Source: Actinacidiphila yanglinensis (lineage in GTDB: Bacteria > Actinomycetota > Actinomycetes > Streptomycetales > Streptomycetaceae). From it: a stretch of 64,000 bases of DNA. Every line of letters begins with the position of its first letter. The first letter of the stretch is position 1. Positions 41,670 through 51,300 of the stretch are shown here, piece by piece. Below the pieces are notes generated by a model. That model had not been told where the DNA came from, searched no databases, and saw only the letters and a program-made list of their open reading frames with translations. The DNA lies in assembly GCF_900107965.1 (NCBI RefSeq), contig NZ_FNVU01000025.1, positions 90,807 to 154,806 on the forward strand, written 5' to 3'. The translations under genes and the position numbers were made by a program.

Positions 41670-42629
41670 TCAGCGGTCCTTGAACGACTCGATGGCGTCC
41701 CGGACCACCTGGCCCAGGGCGTCGCTCCCGGCGTGGCCGGAGTCCTCGATGATGTGCAGCCGGGCGCCGGGCCAGGCCGCCGCCAGTTCCCAGGCCGTCC
41801 CGACCGGGCAGCCCATGTCGTGCCGGCCCTGCACGATGACCCCGGGGATGCCGGCCAGCTTGTGCGCGTCGCGGATCAGCTGGTCCTCCTCCAGCCAGGC
41901 GCCGTTGCTGAAGATGTGCGCGCAGATCCGGACGAACGCGATCTGCGCGTCGACCTCGCGGTCGCTGTACATGCCCGGAGTGCCGTTGGGCTCGCCGGTG
42001 ATCACCGCGTCCTCCCAGGCGAGCCACTCGGCGGCGGCCTTCGCGCGGACCGCCCGGTCGGGGTGCTCCATCAGCCGCGCGTAGGCCACGAGCAGGTCGC
42101 CGTCCCGCTCCCCCTCGGGTACGCCCTCGCGGAACCGCTGCCACGCCTCGGGGCGGAACCGCCGGGCACCCCGGTAGAGCCACTCGATCTCGGAGCGGCT
42201 GGAGGTCATGACCGACATGATGATGATCTCGGTGACCCGCTCGGGGTACTGCTGCGCGTAGGCCAGGATGAGCGTCGGGCCCCAGGAGGCGCCGTTGAGC
42301 AACCACCTGTCGATGCCGAGGTGTTCGCGCAACCGCTCCATGTCGTCGATCAGGTCGCGGGTGGTGTTGCGGCTCATGTCGGCGGCCGGGTCGCCGGCAT
42401 GCGGGGTGCTCCGGCCGCAGTTGCGCTGGTCGTAGCGGATGATCCGGTACGCGTCGGGGTCCCAGGCCCGCGTCGGCCGGCGCATCGCACCGCCGCCAGG
42501 GCCGCCGTGGACCATCAGGGCGGGTTTGCCCCGGGGGTTGCCGAGTTGCTCGTAGTAGAGGCGGTTGCCGTCGCCGACGTCGAGGAACCCGGAGTCGTAG
42601 GGACCTGTCGGAGGGTAGAAGTCGACCAT
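41670..42629 (-). CDS. pip: Proline iminopeptidase-type serine peptidase (S33)
   Basis: 319 residues. The start YPPTGPYDSGFLDVGDGNRLYYEQLGNP is the diagnostic N-terminus of the prolyl aminopeptidase family, followed by MVHGGPGGG and RYDQRNCGRSTPH. The nucleophile elbow is NGASWGPTL (Ser115) and the catalytic His lies in EDSGHAGSD. It removes N-terminal Pro from peptides in the cytoplasm. The ATG at 42629 fits the family start. Confidence 0.9.
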   Translation of the reverse strand: MVDFYPPTGPYDSGFLDVGDGNRLYYEQLGNPRGKPALMVHGGPGGGAMRRPTRAWDPDAYRIIRYDQRNCGRSTPHAGDPAADMSRNTTRDLIDDMERLREHLGIDRWLLNGASWGPTLILAYAQQYPERVTEIIIMSVMTSSRSEIEWLYRGARRFRPEAWQRFREGVPEGERDGDLLVAYARLMEHPDRAVRAKAAAEWLAWEDAVITGEPNGTPGMYSDREVDAQIAFVRICAHIFSNGAWLEEDQLIRDAHKLAGIPGVIVQGRHDMGCPVGTAWELAAAWPGARLHIIEDSGHAGSDALGQVVRDAIESFKDR

Positions 42630-42706
42630 GCTCCCGACCCTAATCGCGTACGTCCGGCGGGACTTGGGCTTTGGGGGCGGCGGGACCTGGGGTTCCGGGC
42701 GGCGGG

Positions 42707-43462
42707 CTACTGGTCGGTGGTGGCCAGGCCGTTGCGCCAGGCCCAGGCGATGAGCGCGCCGCGGTCCTCCAGGGCCAGCTTGGACAGCACGTGGTTGAGG
42801 TGGGTCTTGACGGTGGCCTGGCTGACGACCATCTCGCGGGCCACCTGACGGTTGTTCAGACCCTTGGCCACCAGCCGCACCACGTCCACCTCACGCCGGG
42901 TCAGGCCCTCGGCCTCCGGCGGTACCGCGTCCCCACCCTCCCTCGCGCCCTCCCGTGGGGAGGCCGGTACGGCAACCGGTGCGGGGGTCGTTGCCGCGCC
43001 GGCGGGCCCGCGCGGCGCCTGCGAAGCCGTGGTGGCGGGCTCGTCGACGAGGAGCTGGACCAGCCGGCGCTGGACCGCGGGGTCGAGGACGGTACGGCCG
43101 GCGGCCACGTCGCGCACGGCGGTGAGGACCGCCTCGCCGGTGGCGTCCTTGGTCAGGTAGCCCGCGGCCCCGGCCCGCAGTGCGGGGAGGACGGCGTCGT
43201 CGTCGGCGTACGTGGTCAGGATCAGCACCCTGGTGCCGAGGTCCGCGCTCAGGATGCCCGCGGTCACCTGGGCGCCGTCCAGCTCGGGCATCCGCAGGTC
43301 GACCAGGGCGACGTCGGGCCGTGTCTCGGTGGCCAGCCGCAGTGCCTCCCGACCGTCGCCCGCCTGCCCGACCACCTCGATGTCGCCGGCCGAGGTCAGC
43401 AGCAGCACCACGCCGTCCCGCACCACCGCCTGGTCGTCGGCGACCAGCACCCGAATCGTCAC
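42707..43462 (-). CDS. NarL/LuxR-family response regulator
   Basis: 251 residues. Receiver domain (1-120) with Asp9-Asp10, phospho-acceptor Asp55 in VALVDLRMPELDG, a TT in LILTTYADDD and Lys in YLTKDATG. A Pro/Ala/Thr-rich linker (about 148-185) is longer than usual. The LuxR HTH follows (LTRREVDVVRLVAKGLNNRQVAREMVVSQATVKTHLNHVLSKL). The GTG start has GAGGAGA 7 bases upstream. It is downstream of, and in the same direction as, the histidine kinase gene; they form one two-component system. Confidence 0.93.
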   Translation of the reverse strand: MTIRVLVADDQAVVRDGVVLLLTSAGDIEVVGQAGDGREALRLATETRPDVALVDLRMPELDGAQVTAGILSADLGTRVLILTTYADDDAVLPALRAGAAGYLTKDATGEAVLTAVRDVAAGRTVLDPAVQRRLVQLLVDEPATTASQAPRGPAGAATTPAPVAVPASPREGAREGGDAVPPEAEGLTRREVDVVRLVAKGLNNRQVAREMVVSQATVKTHLNHVLSKLALEDRGALIAWAWRNGLATTDQ

Positions 43463-43511
43463 CCGTCCGTCTCCTCACCCCGGCCCGGCCCGCCCGCGGC
43501 GGCCGATGCGT

Positions 43512-44807
43512 TCACTCCCCCATCTTCCCGTCCGCACCGCCCGCCCCGCCATCGTCCCTGCCGTTCGCCGCGTCACTCGACGTGTCGCCCTCCGTCCCAC
43601 CCTCCGCGTCGGGCGCGGGCGTACGGGATTCGGGCCGGGCCGGTGCGAGGGGCGCGCCGGACGCCGCCACCGGCACGCGCAGGGTGACCCGCCAGCCCGG
43701 TGCGTCGGAAGCCGGCCCGGCGGACACGCTGCCACCGGCCTGCTCGATCCGCTCGGTCATGCCGTGCAGCCCGCTGCCGCTTCCCTGGACGCCGGACGGG
43801 CTGCGGCCGGCGGGCAGACCGTGGTCGCGTACGGCGACGCGGACCTCGCCGGCGTCCCAGGCGACGTTGACCTCCACCGCGCTGCCGGTCGCGTAGCGGG
43901 CGGAGTTCGTCAGCGCCTCCTGCACCGCCCGGTAGACGGCGTGCCCCGCCTCGGGGGCCAGCCGCCCGGGGCGGCCGGTGACGCGCAGCTGCGCGTTGCC
44001 GGGAAATCCGCTCACCAGTGCCGCGAGGTCGTCGATGCTGCGCAGCGGCCCGGCGCGCAGCGCGCCGACCGCGGCGCGGGCCTCCTGCACCCCGTCGCGG
44101 GCCAGCTCCGCCGCGCGGTCCAGCGGCTCGGTCAGCACCGGGGACGCGCCCTCCCGGGCGGCGACCGCCCGCACCGCCTGGAGCTGGACGGACAGGCCGG
44201 CCAGGCTGTGCGCCAGCACGTCGTGCATCTCGCGGGCGATCCGGCCGCGCTCCTCGACGGCCGCGGCCTCCAGCCGCGCGAGCCGGTTGGCCTCCAGCTC
44301 CGCGAGCAGCGCCACGGCCCGGTCCCGCTCGGCCTGCAGCGCGGCGTGCTCCACCGTACGGTCGGCGATGAACCAGGCGCCGACGCCGGCCAGCAGACCC
44401 ACCACGCTGCCCGAGATCACCATGATCGCCACCCCGAAGCCGACGGCCACCACCGCTACGGCCGCCCCGCGCACGGGGCCGTCGGGCACGCACAGCGGAA
44501 GCACCGCGGCGCCGGCCAGTACCGGGATCTCGCCCAGCCCCTGGGGGGCGAGCAGGATGATGGCGAAGCCGGTGGCGATGGTCAGCCCGACCCCGAACAC
44601 GGCCCGGTCCGGCGCGAGGATGCGGCGGCCGAGCAGCATGCCCAGCTCGGCGAACACCCCGAGCACGGCGACGACCACCTTCAGCACCGTCCCGGGCGCG
44701 GCGACCACCGACACCGCCATGCACAGCACCATGGCGAAGGCGCCCGTCAGGTCCCGGCGGGTGAACCGGAAGCGGTCCTGCCCCGTCGCCGACCAGGTGT
44801 TCGTCAT
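43512..44807 (-). CDS. Sensor histidine kinase, HisKA_3 type
   Basis: 431 residues. Five or six membrane helices (about residues 21-147) without a large extracytoplasmic loop, so the signal is probably sensed within the membrane. A coiled linker leads to the dimerisation motif EERGRIAREMHDVLAHSLAG, His195 being the phosphorylation site, and the HATPase_c domain with EALTNSARYATG (N box) and GSGSGLHGMTERIEQAGG (G box). The final 40 residues are Pro/Asp/Gly-rich. An ACGGAGTACGGGA precedes the ATG. It pairs with the adjacent LuxR-type regulator. Confidence 0.93.
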   Translation of the reverse strand: MTNTWSATGQDRFRFTRRDLTGAFAMVLCMAVSVVAAPGTVLKVVVAVLGVFAELGMLLGRRILAPDRAVFGVGLTIATGFAIILLAPQGLGEIPVLAGAAVLPLCVPDGPVRGAAVAVVAVGFGVAIMVISGSVVGLLAGVGAWFIADRTVEHAALQAERDRAVALLAELEANRLARLEAAAVEERGRIAREMHDVLAHSLAGLSVQLQAVRAVAAREGASPVLTEPLDRAAELARDGVQEARAAVGALRAGPLRSIDDLAALVSGFPGNAQLRVTGRPGRLAPEAGHAVYRAVQEALTNSARYATGSAVEVNVAWDAGEVRVAVRDHGLPAGRSPSGVQGSGSGLHGMTERIEQAGGSVSAGPASDAPGWRVTLRVPVAASGAPLAPARPESRTPAPDAEGGTEGDTSSDAANGRDDGGAGGADGKMGE

Positions 44808-44997
44808 TCCCGTACTCCGTTCACGAGCGTCCCGAGCGGCACGCACCTCATGAGGTCCACCGTCCACGAGGGTGCCCCGCCGAGCTGCCGGCCTTCCGCG
44901 CTGCCGGCCCGAGGGCCCGCCGGACTGCACCCTACGCACCGTCCCCCCGCGACCGCTGCCGTAGCGGGCCGCAGGGGGACGCCGTCCCGGTCGGGCA

Positions 44998-45549
44998 TCA
45001 CACGTACGCGCCCGGGCGGGTCTGCGGGGCCGGGGCGCCGGATCCCTCGCGGCGGGCCCGGGCGAGCTGGAGCTGCCCGCGGACGACGATGGTGCCGAGA
45101 CGGACCACGACCTCACCGAAGGCCATCAGGATCAGCGCCACGACCCACGCCTGCGCGCTGGTGATGTGGTGCGCGGCGGAGAAGTGGGCGAGGTGGGTCT
45201 CGCCGGACGGGTGCGAGGACCAGACGGCGAAGCCGAGGCGGAAGCCCATGCTCGCCACCCACAGTGCGGCAGCGCCGAGCGAGGCGCGGATGCGGACCTG
45301 GCCGTCGACCACCCGCACCCGGGTGAGCAGCCCGCCGAAGACACCGAAGACGATGCCCGCGGCGGCGAACGCACCCGCCAGCAGCAGGTCGTTGCCCGCG
45401 GTCGGGATGTGGTGGAGGTAGGTGGTCGCCGCCCAGCCGATGATGGCCAGCGGCAGCAGCACGGTCCGGGCGGTCAGCCGCTCCTCGCGCATCTGCCGGA
45501 AGACGATGAGGACGAGGACGATGTCGAGGATCCAGTCGGTGGTGGTCAT
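44998..45549 (-). CDS. Membrane protein, unknown function
   Basis: 183 residues with four or five membrane helices (WILDIVLVLIVFR, VLLPLAIIGWAATTYLH, LLLAGAFAAAGIVFGVFGGL, AALWVASMGFRLGF, AWVVALILMAFGEVVV). It resembles CcdC/DUF1453-type proteins in its short loops and Arg at helix ends, but I cannot assign a family. The start is the ATG MTTTDW; ATG four codons earlier is an alternative. It lies upstream of the histidine kinase on the same strand, 190 bases away. Confidence 0.6.
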   Translation of the reverse strand: MTTTDWILDIVLVLIVFRQMREERLTARTVLLPLAIIGWAATTYLHHIPTAGNDLLLAGAFAAAGIVFGVFGGLLTRVRVVDGQVRIRASLGAAALWVASMGFRLGFAVWSSHPSGETHLAHFSAAHHITSAQAWVVALILMAFGEVVVRLGTIVVRGQLQLARARREGSGAPAPQTRPGAYV

Positions 45550-45707
45550 GGCAACGAGCATCCGCTTCCACGGCCCCGCTTCCTTCAACCCACGGATGGA
45601 ACGCAGGTGGAACCCGCGCCTCCACCCCCCTCCACCCGCGGGGTGAGGCGGTGGGTGTCCCGCCGGACCCGTAGGCTGCCCGGATCATCGACACGACGGG
45701 GGCAACG

Positions 45708-46994
45708 ATGAGGATGTCGAAGGCGCGTGCGGTCCTGGCGGCCGTGGTGGTCGCCGCGCTGGCGGTGGGCGGCTGGCTCGTGCTGCGCGGCGGGCCGGAC
45801 TACCACGAACAGGCAGGCGGACCGCAGGGCGCTTTCCCCACCGCGGCGGCGAGCGGGGCACCGGCAGCGCCCGGCCGGGTGGTGCGGCAGACCTCGCAGT
45901 CCTACGGGGTGGACGGCGGGCTGTCCATCGACCAAGCGGCCGAGGGCATCGTCGCGCGCGGCCTGGAGACGGGGAAGGTGTACTGGCGCTACGGCCGCAG
46001 CGGCACCGATCTCGGCCAGGTCGACTTCACCGGCGACGGCCGCACGGTCGCGACCTGGTGGCGCGACGGGGTGGTCGCGGCCATCGATGTCCGCACCGGG
46101 AAGCCGCGCTGGCACACGAAGGTGACCTACGGCGACCCCGTCGGCTCCTCGAACACGTTCGCCGCGATCGACGTGGTCAGCGGCCTGGTGGTGGTCGAGA
46201 GCGTGAACGGGATCACCGCGTTCGCCGAGGACGGCGGCAAGCGGGTGTGGCGCGGGGCCGTCCCGAAGGACTGCACCCTGTCCTCGGGCGGGGTGTTCGC
46301 GATGCGCGGCGTCGTGGTGGCCCGGGCGAAGTGCGCCGGGAAGGGCGACAGCGACGACGACCTGCCGCTGCTCGCGTTCGACACGCACAGCGGTGCGGTC
46401 GGTTGGCGGGTGGACAGTGGCATCAACCACCTGCGCCCCGTCGACGACCACACCCTGGTCACGTCGTTGTGGAGCGGGGAGGGGGTCGGCGCGGTGGTGG
46501 ACGTCGCGGGCCGCGCTCCCCACGTGAGCACCTGGCCGCTGCCCGCGCTGCGTCCTTCGGTCGCGGCCGGTGACGGCATCATGCTGTCCGTCGACAACAC
46601 CGTCCGGGCGCTCGACGGGACGCTGGTGGCCTACGACGTCGCCGGCCGGAGAACGGCCTGGACGCACCATCCGGCGAAGGGCACCCGCTTCGGGCTGCCG
46701 CTGATCGAGGACGGCCGGGTGTACGTCGTCCAGCAGGCCCCGCTGGCGAGCAACCGGGCGCCCAAGGCGGCGCCGTCCGACCTGCTGGTGCTCGACGCCC
46801 GGACCGGCCGGCAGCTCGACTCGATGCGGCTGCCGCCCGTCGCACCCGCGTCGAGCGAGCCCGGCGACCCCGACACCGCGCTGGCCCCCTGGCAGGCCGC
46901 CGCGGGTGTGGTGACCGTCCGGTGGAACGGCATGCTTGCCGGAACCACCGCCGATCTGCTCGTCGTGGGGAGCCCGTCCGGTCAGGTGCGGTGA
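45708..46994 (+). CDS. Membrane-anchored PQQ-type beta-propeller protein
   Basis: 428 residues. An N-terminal basic stretch and one hydrophobic segment (MSKARAVLAAVVVAALAVGG) act as signal or anchor; there is no lipobox. The rest is a propeller of about seven blades in the PQQ/outer-membrane-assembly style: VYWRYGRSGTDL, RTGKPRWHTKV, GGKRVWRGAVP, GAVGWRVDSG, RRTAWTHHPAKG, RTGRQLDSMRLPP. It is likely a binding scaffold outside the membrane. A -10-like TAGGCT lies 32 bases before the start. Confidence 0.75.
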   Translation: MRMSKARAVLAAVVVAALAVGGWLVLRGGPDYHEQAGGPQGAFPTAAASGAPAAPGRVVRQTSQSYGVDGGLSIDQAAEGIVARGLETGKVYWRYGRSGTDLGQVDFTGDGRTVATWWRDGVVAAIDVRTGKPRWHTKVTYGDPVGSSNTFAAIDVVSGLVVVESVNGITAFAEDGGKRVWRGAVPKDCTLSSGGVFAMRGVVVARAKCAGKGDSDDDLPLLAFDTHSGAVGWRVDSGINHLRPVDDHTLVTSLWSGEGVGAVVDVAGRAPHVSTWPLPALRPSVAAGDGIMLSVDNTVRALDGTLVAYDVAGRRTAWTHHPAKGTRFGLPLIEDGRVYVVQQAPLASNRAPKAAPSDLLVLDARTGRQLDSMRLPPVAPASSEPGDPDTALAPWQAAAGVVTVRWNGMLAGTTADLLVVGSPSGQVR

Positions 46995-47102
46995 CGGGTC
47001 GCCGCAGGTCGTCACCGCTGCGCGTGGGACGCGCCCGGTCCGCCCCGGCCCGGGCGGATAATGCGTTGCGATCCACCCGTCTCCGGCGGGACGCTCGTCC
47101 GC

Positions 47103-47390
47103 ATGCCTGAGCACCCGCACCGCGAAGACCCCGGGACCGCGCACTCCGTGACCGCGCTGTTCTCCCACGGCCGCCTGACCGCGATCCCGCGCCGGGCCGC
47201 ACGCCGCGAGCAGTTGCTGCGGCACCTCACCGCGACCCTGTTCACCCCCGGCCGCGCGTACACCGAGTCCGAGGTGAACGACGCGCTGCGCACCGTTCAC
47301 GACGACTGCGCGGCCCTGCGCCGGTACCTGGTCGAGGCGGGCCATCTCAGCCGCACGCGCGACTGCCTCACCTACCGCCGGCCGGCCTGA
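47103..47390 (+). CDS. DUF2087 domain protein
   Basis: 95 residues: LFSHGRLTAIPRRAARREQLLRHLTATLFTPGRAYTESEVNDALRTVHDDCAALRRYLVEAGHL is the DUF2087 domain, seen alone or at the end of ArsR/GntR-type regulators. It is thought to be a winged-helix-like DNA or protein interaction module. The start is the ATG at 47103; an ATG 14 codons earlier is possible. Confidence 0.75.
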   Translation: MPEHPHREDPGTAHSVTALFSHGRLTAIPRRAARREQLLRHLTATLFTPGRAYTESEVNDALRTVHDDCAALRRYLVEAGHLSRTRDCLTYRRPA

Positions 47391-47439
47391 CCGTCTCCTT
47401 CCGACCGGCTCCTTCCGACCGGCTGCCGGGGGTGGGACC

Positions 47440-47796
47440 ATGCCCGGCATGACGATTTGAAGAGCACAGCGCGGTCGCCGGGGCTGGCTCGACGTCGGCA
47501 CCTGGCAGACCATTCCGGACGGGGACCGGCGGATCTGCCCGGACTGCCGCACGCCGGTCCGCTCGTACCAGTACCGCTTCCACCCGCCCGAATCCTCCTT
47601 GTTCGAGCGGTGCGTGGGATTCGCCTGGTGCCACCACTGCCGGATCTACTCCGGCGCCATGGTGCACGTCCCGCGGCGGCGGGTCCTGGTCGACGCCCTC
47701 GCCTCGCTCCCTCGCGAGCAGCGCGAGTCCCTGGCGCGTTCGGAAGCGCGCCTGATCGACTTCCTGGACCGGCGGTTCGAGGACGGCGCCCAATAG
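47440..47796 (+). pseudogene. Zinc-ribbon protein gene interrupted by an in-frame stop
   Basis: An ATG (47440) with a GGGGGTGGGA site is followed after five codons by a TGA (47458). In the same frame an uninterrupted, coding-like stretch continues for 112 codons: TWQTIPDGDRRICPDCRTPV, RYRFHPPESS-like QYRFHPPESS, FERCVGFAWCHHCRIYSGAM and VDALASLPREQRESL. Two CxxC pairs (CPDC and CHHC) form a zinc ribbon. No ATG, GTG or TTG start exists between the stop and a TTG at 47599, after the first CxxC. Either the gene is broken, an uncommon start such as ATT is used, or there is a one-base error. Confidence 0.55.
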
Positions 47797-48285
47797 CCGC
47801 CTCCGAGATCCCCGACCCCTGAATTCCCGGCACGTTTGTCAGGGGACTTCCGGGCGACTTCCGACGGACTTTCGACGATTTCAGTCAAAAATATCGCCTG
47901 ACGGCCGCCACCAGAATACCCCCGACGCCGGAGGCGACGACCTCCGTCACGACACTGGGCGCAACACCCGAGCACTCGCGACCGCCTCAGCAGTGCCGCA
48001 GTTCACGGGCCCGACGGCCTACGACACGCGCTCCGGGCACGGCTGGGTCCGGCCGGGACGGGACCGGGGCCACCGACCACATTTAGTCATATTGGGCCCG
48101 ACGGGCCAAACGCCCGGATCGGACCTGCGATTCGCCGAAACCCCTTGTGAAAGCCGTGATCTGATGCGTCGTCCGGGGGCGGTTCGGCGCTGACAGAATC
48201 CTTGACTTTTGTTCATAGCAAGCTAAATAGTGGCTGAGCGAGTTTTCATCAGCCCGTGGGCAGTCGCGGTGCTCGTGCGTCGTGA
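47797..48285. other. Gene-free stretch before the GH3 gene
   Basis: About 490 bases with no credible gene. The right third is AT-rich (48060-48240) and contains the GH3 promoter. A 12-base GC palindrome-like element GGGCCCGACGGGCC occurs near 48093. Confidence 0.5.
48202..48229 (+). promoter_or_regulatory. Probable GH3 promoter
   Basis: TTGACT (48202-48207), 16-base spacer, TAAATA (48224-48229), in an AT-rich pocket. The transcript would start near 48236. Confidence 0.5.
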
Positions 48286-48390
48286 GTGAAGGGGACAACG
48301 ATGTCAGCTCCCCGGTCGGGCCGCCATGGCCTCGCCCGCGGCGCCGGCCCGGTCCCGGCCGCGGCGCGTGACGTGAAGGAGACAACGATG
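48286..48390 (+). repeat. Duplicated start region of GH3 with operator-like core
   Basis: GTGAAGGGGACAACGATG (48286-48303) and GTGAAGGAGACAACGATG (48373-48390) differ at one base and are exactly 87 bases (29 codons) apart, in frame. Each carries a Shine-Dalgarno sequence and an ATG. The first contains GACAACGATGTC (48294-48305), one mismatch from the palindrome at GH97 and GH92. Confidence 0.6.
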
Positions 48391-51300
48391 CACTCCCGAA
48401 GACTCAGATCATCAGCCGGACGGGGGCTCGCCGCAGCGATAGCGGTGAGCGTGGTCGTCGGGGTGCCCGCGGTGGCGCAGGCGAGCCCGAAGGCCACGCA
48501 GGGGTCCGCCGCGTCGACGGCACCGATCTACCTCGACACCCACTACTCGTTCGCCGAGCGGGCGGCCGACCTGGTGTCGCGGATGACGCCGGCCGAGAAG
48601 GTCGGACAACTGCAGACCAACGACGCGCCGGCCATCCCGCGGCTGGGAGTCCAGCGCTACACCTACTGGAGCGAGGGCCAGCACGGCATCAACCGGCTCG
48701 GCGCCGACACGGCGGCGGGCGGGCAGGGCGAGCTCGACGTGACAGCGACGAGCTTCCCGGTGAACTTCGCGTCGACCATGTCCTGGGACCCGGAGCTGAC
48801 CTACCAGGAGACCACCGCGATCTCGGACGAGGCCCGTGGATTCCTCGACAAGTCGCTCTGGGGCACGGGCCAGAACAACCTCGGCCCGTCCGCCTCGGAC
48901 TACGGCGACCTCACCTTCTGGGCGCCGACCGTCAACATGGACCGCGACCCGCGCTGGGGCCGGACCAACGAGTCGTTCGGCGAGGACACCGACCTGGCGT
49001 CCACGATGGCCGGCGCGTTCGTCGACGGGTACCAGGGGGAGACGATCACCGGCAAGCCGATGACCCCGTACCTGAAGGTCGCGGCGACCGCCAAGCACTA
49101 CGCGCTGAACAACGACGAGAACAGCCGGCACACCCAGAGCGCGAACACCACCGACGCGAACATCAGGGACTACTACACCAAGCAGTTCGCCGGCCTGGTC
49201 GAGGACTCCCACGTGTCCGGCATCATGACGTCGTACAACGCGGTGAACGGCACGCCGGCGCCCGCGGACACCTACACGGTGAACGAACTGCTGCAGGCGA
49301 CCTACGGGTTCGGCGGGTACACCACGTCCGACTGCGGTGCGGTCGGTGACGTCTACTCCTCCGGCAGCCACGACTGGGCACCGCCGGGGTGGACCACCAA
49401 CGGCACGACGTGGACCAACACCAGCACCGGCAAGCAGATCTCCGCCGCGGCGGGCGGCCAGGCGTTCGCGCTGCGGGCCGGCACCCAGCTGAACTGCGCC
49501 GGTGGGGAGTTGACCACGCAGAACATCGACGCGTCGATCTCGCTGGGGCTGCTGTCGCAGGGCGTGATCGACAGCGCGCTGACGAAGCTGTTCACCACCC
49601 GCATGGAGACCGGCGAGTTCGACCCGGCGGGCAAGGTCGCCTACACCGGCATCACCAAGGACCAGATCGAGTCGCCCGCCCACCAGGCGCTGGCCGAGAA
49701 GGTCGCGGCGAACGACCTGGTGCTGCTGCAGAACGACAAGGTCGCGGGAACCTCCGCCCCGCTGCTGCCGGCGAACCCGGCCAAGCTGGACAACGTCGTC
49801 ATCGTGGGCAACCTCGCCAACTCCACGACGCTGGGCGGCTACTCGGGCAAGCCGTCGCACACGGTCAGCCCCGTGCAGGGGATCACCGCGGCGGTCAAGG
49901 CGGCCCACCCGTCGGCGACGGTCACCTTCGACGCCTGCGGCACCTCGACGACGGCGACCGCGCCCGCGGCGTGCTCGGCCGCCACCCAGTCCGCGATCAA
50001 GACGGCGGACCTGGTGATCGTGGTGGTCGGTTCGGACCTGGGCGTGGCCGACGAGGGCACCGACCGGTCGGCGCTGACCCTGCCCGGCAACTACGACTCG
50101 CTGATCAGCCAGGTCTCCGCGCTGGGCAACCCCCGCACGGCGATGGTCATGCAGGCCGACGGCCCGTACGACATCCAGGCGGCCCAGAAGGACTTCCCGG
50201 CGATCGTGTTCAGCGGCTACAACGGGCAGAGCCAGGGCACCGCGCTCGCCCAGGTGCTGTTCGGGCAGCAGAACCCGGCCGGGCACCTGGACTTCACCTG
50301 GTTCGCCGGCGACTCGCAGCTCCCGTCGATGGACAACTACGGCCTCACCCCGTCGGAGACCGGCGGGCTCGGCCGTACGTACATGTACTTCACCGGCAAG
50401 CCGACCTACCCGTTCGGCTACGGCCTGTCCTACTCCGATTTCGCGTACTCGAAGGTCCGGGTCGGATCGGGTTCGGTCTCGGCCGACGGGACGGTGAAGG
50501 TCGGCTTCGACGTCACCAACACCGGCAAGGTCGCGGGTTCGACGGTCGCCCAGCTCTACGCGGCGCCGCAGTTCACCGTGCCCGGCGTGGAGTTGCCGAA
50601 GGAGCAGCTGGCGGGCTTCAAGAAGACGGCGGTGCTCGCCCCCGGGCACAGCCAGCACATCACGCTGTCCGTCAAGGTCTCCGACCTCTCCCAGTGGGAC
50701 GAGGACACCCTGAAGCAGGTCGTCCACGACGGCGCCTACCAGTTCCGGGTCGGGCCCGACTCCGCGACCGTGGCCGGCTCCGCCACGGTGAAGGTGCACG
50801 GCGCCCTGACGCCGCGGGTGCAGTCGGTCACCGTCCAGCCCGACCAGGTGGCCTTCAAGCCCGGTGACTCGCTGGACCTGACGGGCTCCAACCCGTGGAT
50901 CGCCCCCGACACGGACTCCTCGCTGGAGCAGACCCACGCGAGCGCGGACCACATCGTCGAGGCGGCGGAGAGCGACCAGTCGTTCGCCGACCTGTCCCGG
51001 GCCCACGTCACCTACCGCTCCAGCGACCCGCGGGTCGCCACGGTCGGAAAGGACGGCAAGGTCACCATGCACGCACCCGGCGCCGCCTCGATCGAGGTGA
51101 CGGTGGACGGCGTGACCGGCAGCACGCCGGTGGTGGTGCAGGACCCGTTCGGCGTGCAGGCGGCCGGCATCGTGAAGCCGAACACCACGATCACCGCGAC
51201 CGCCACCTTCACCAACACCGACACGCGCGAGGCCCGCGACCTCTCGGTGAGCCTGACCCCGCCGAGCGGCTGGACGGCGAAGGCGACCTCACCGGTGTCG

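Noticed and set aside
48412..51072. Long minus-strand open frame opposite GH3
   Set aside because: Shadow of the GH3 gene; composition is Arg/Val/Gly-rich with no recognisable domain.
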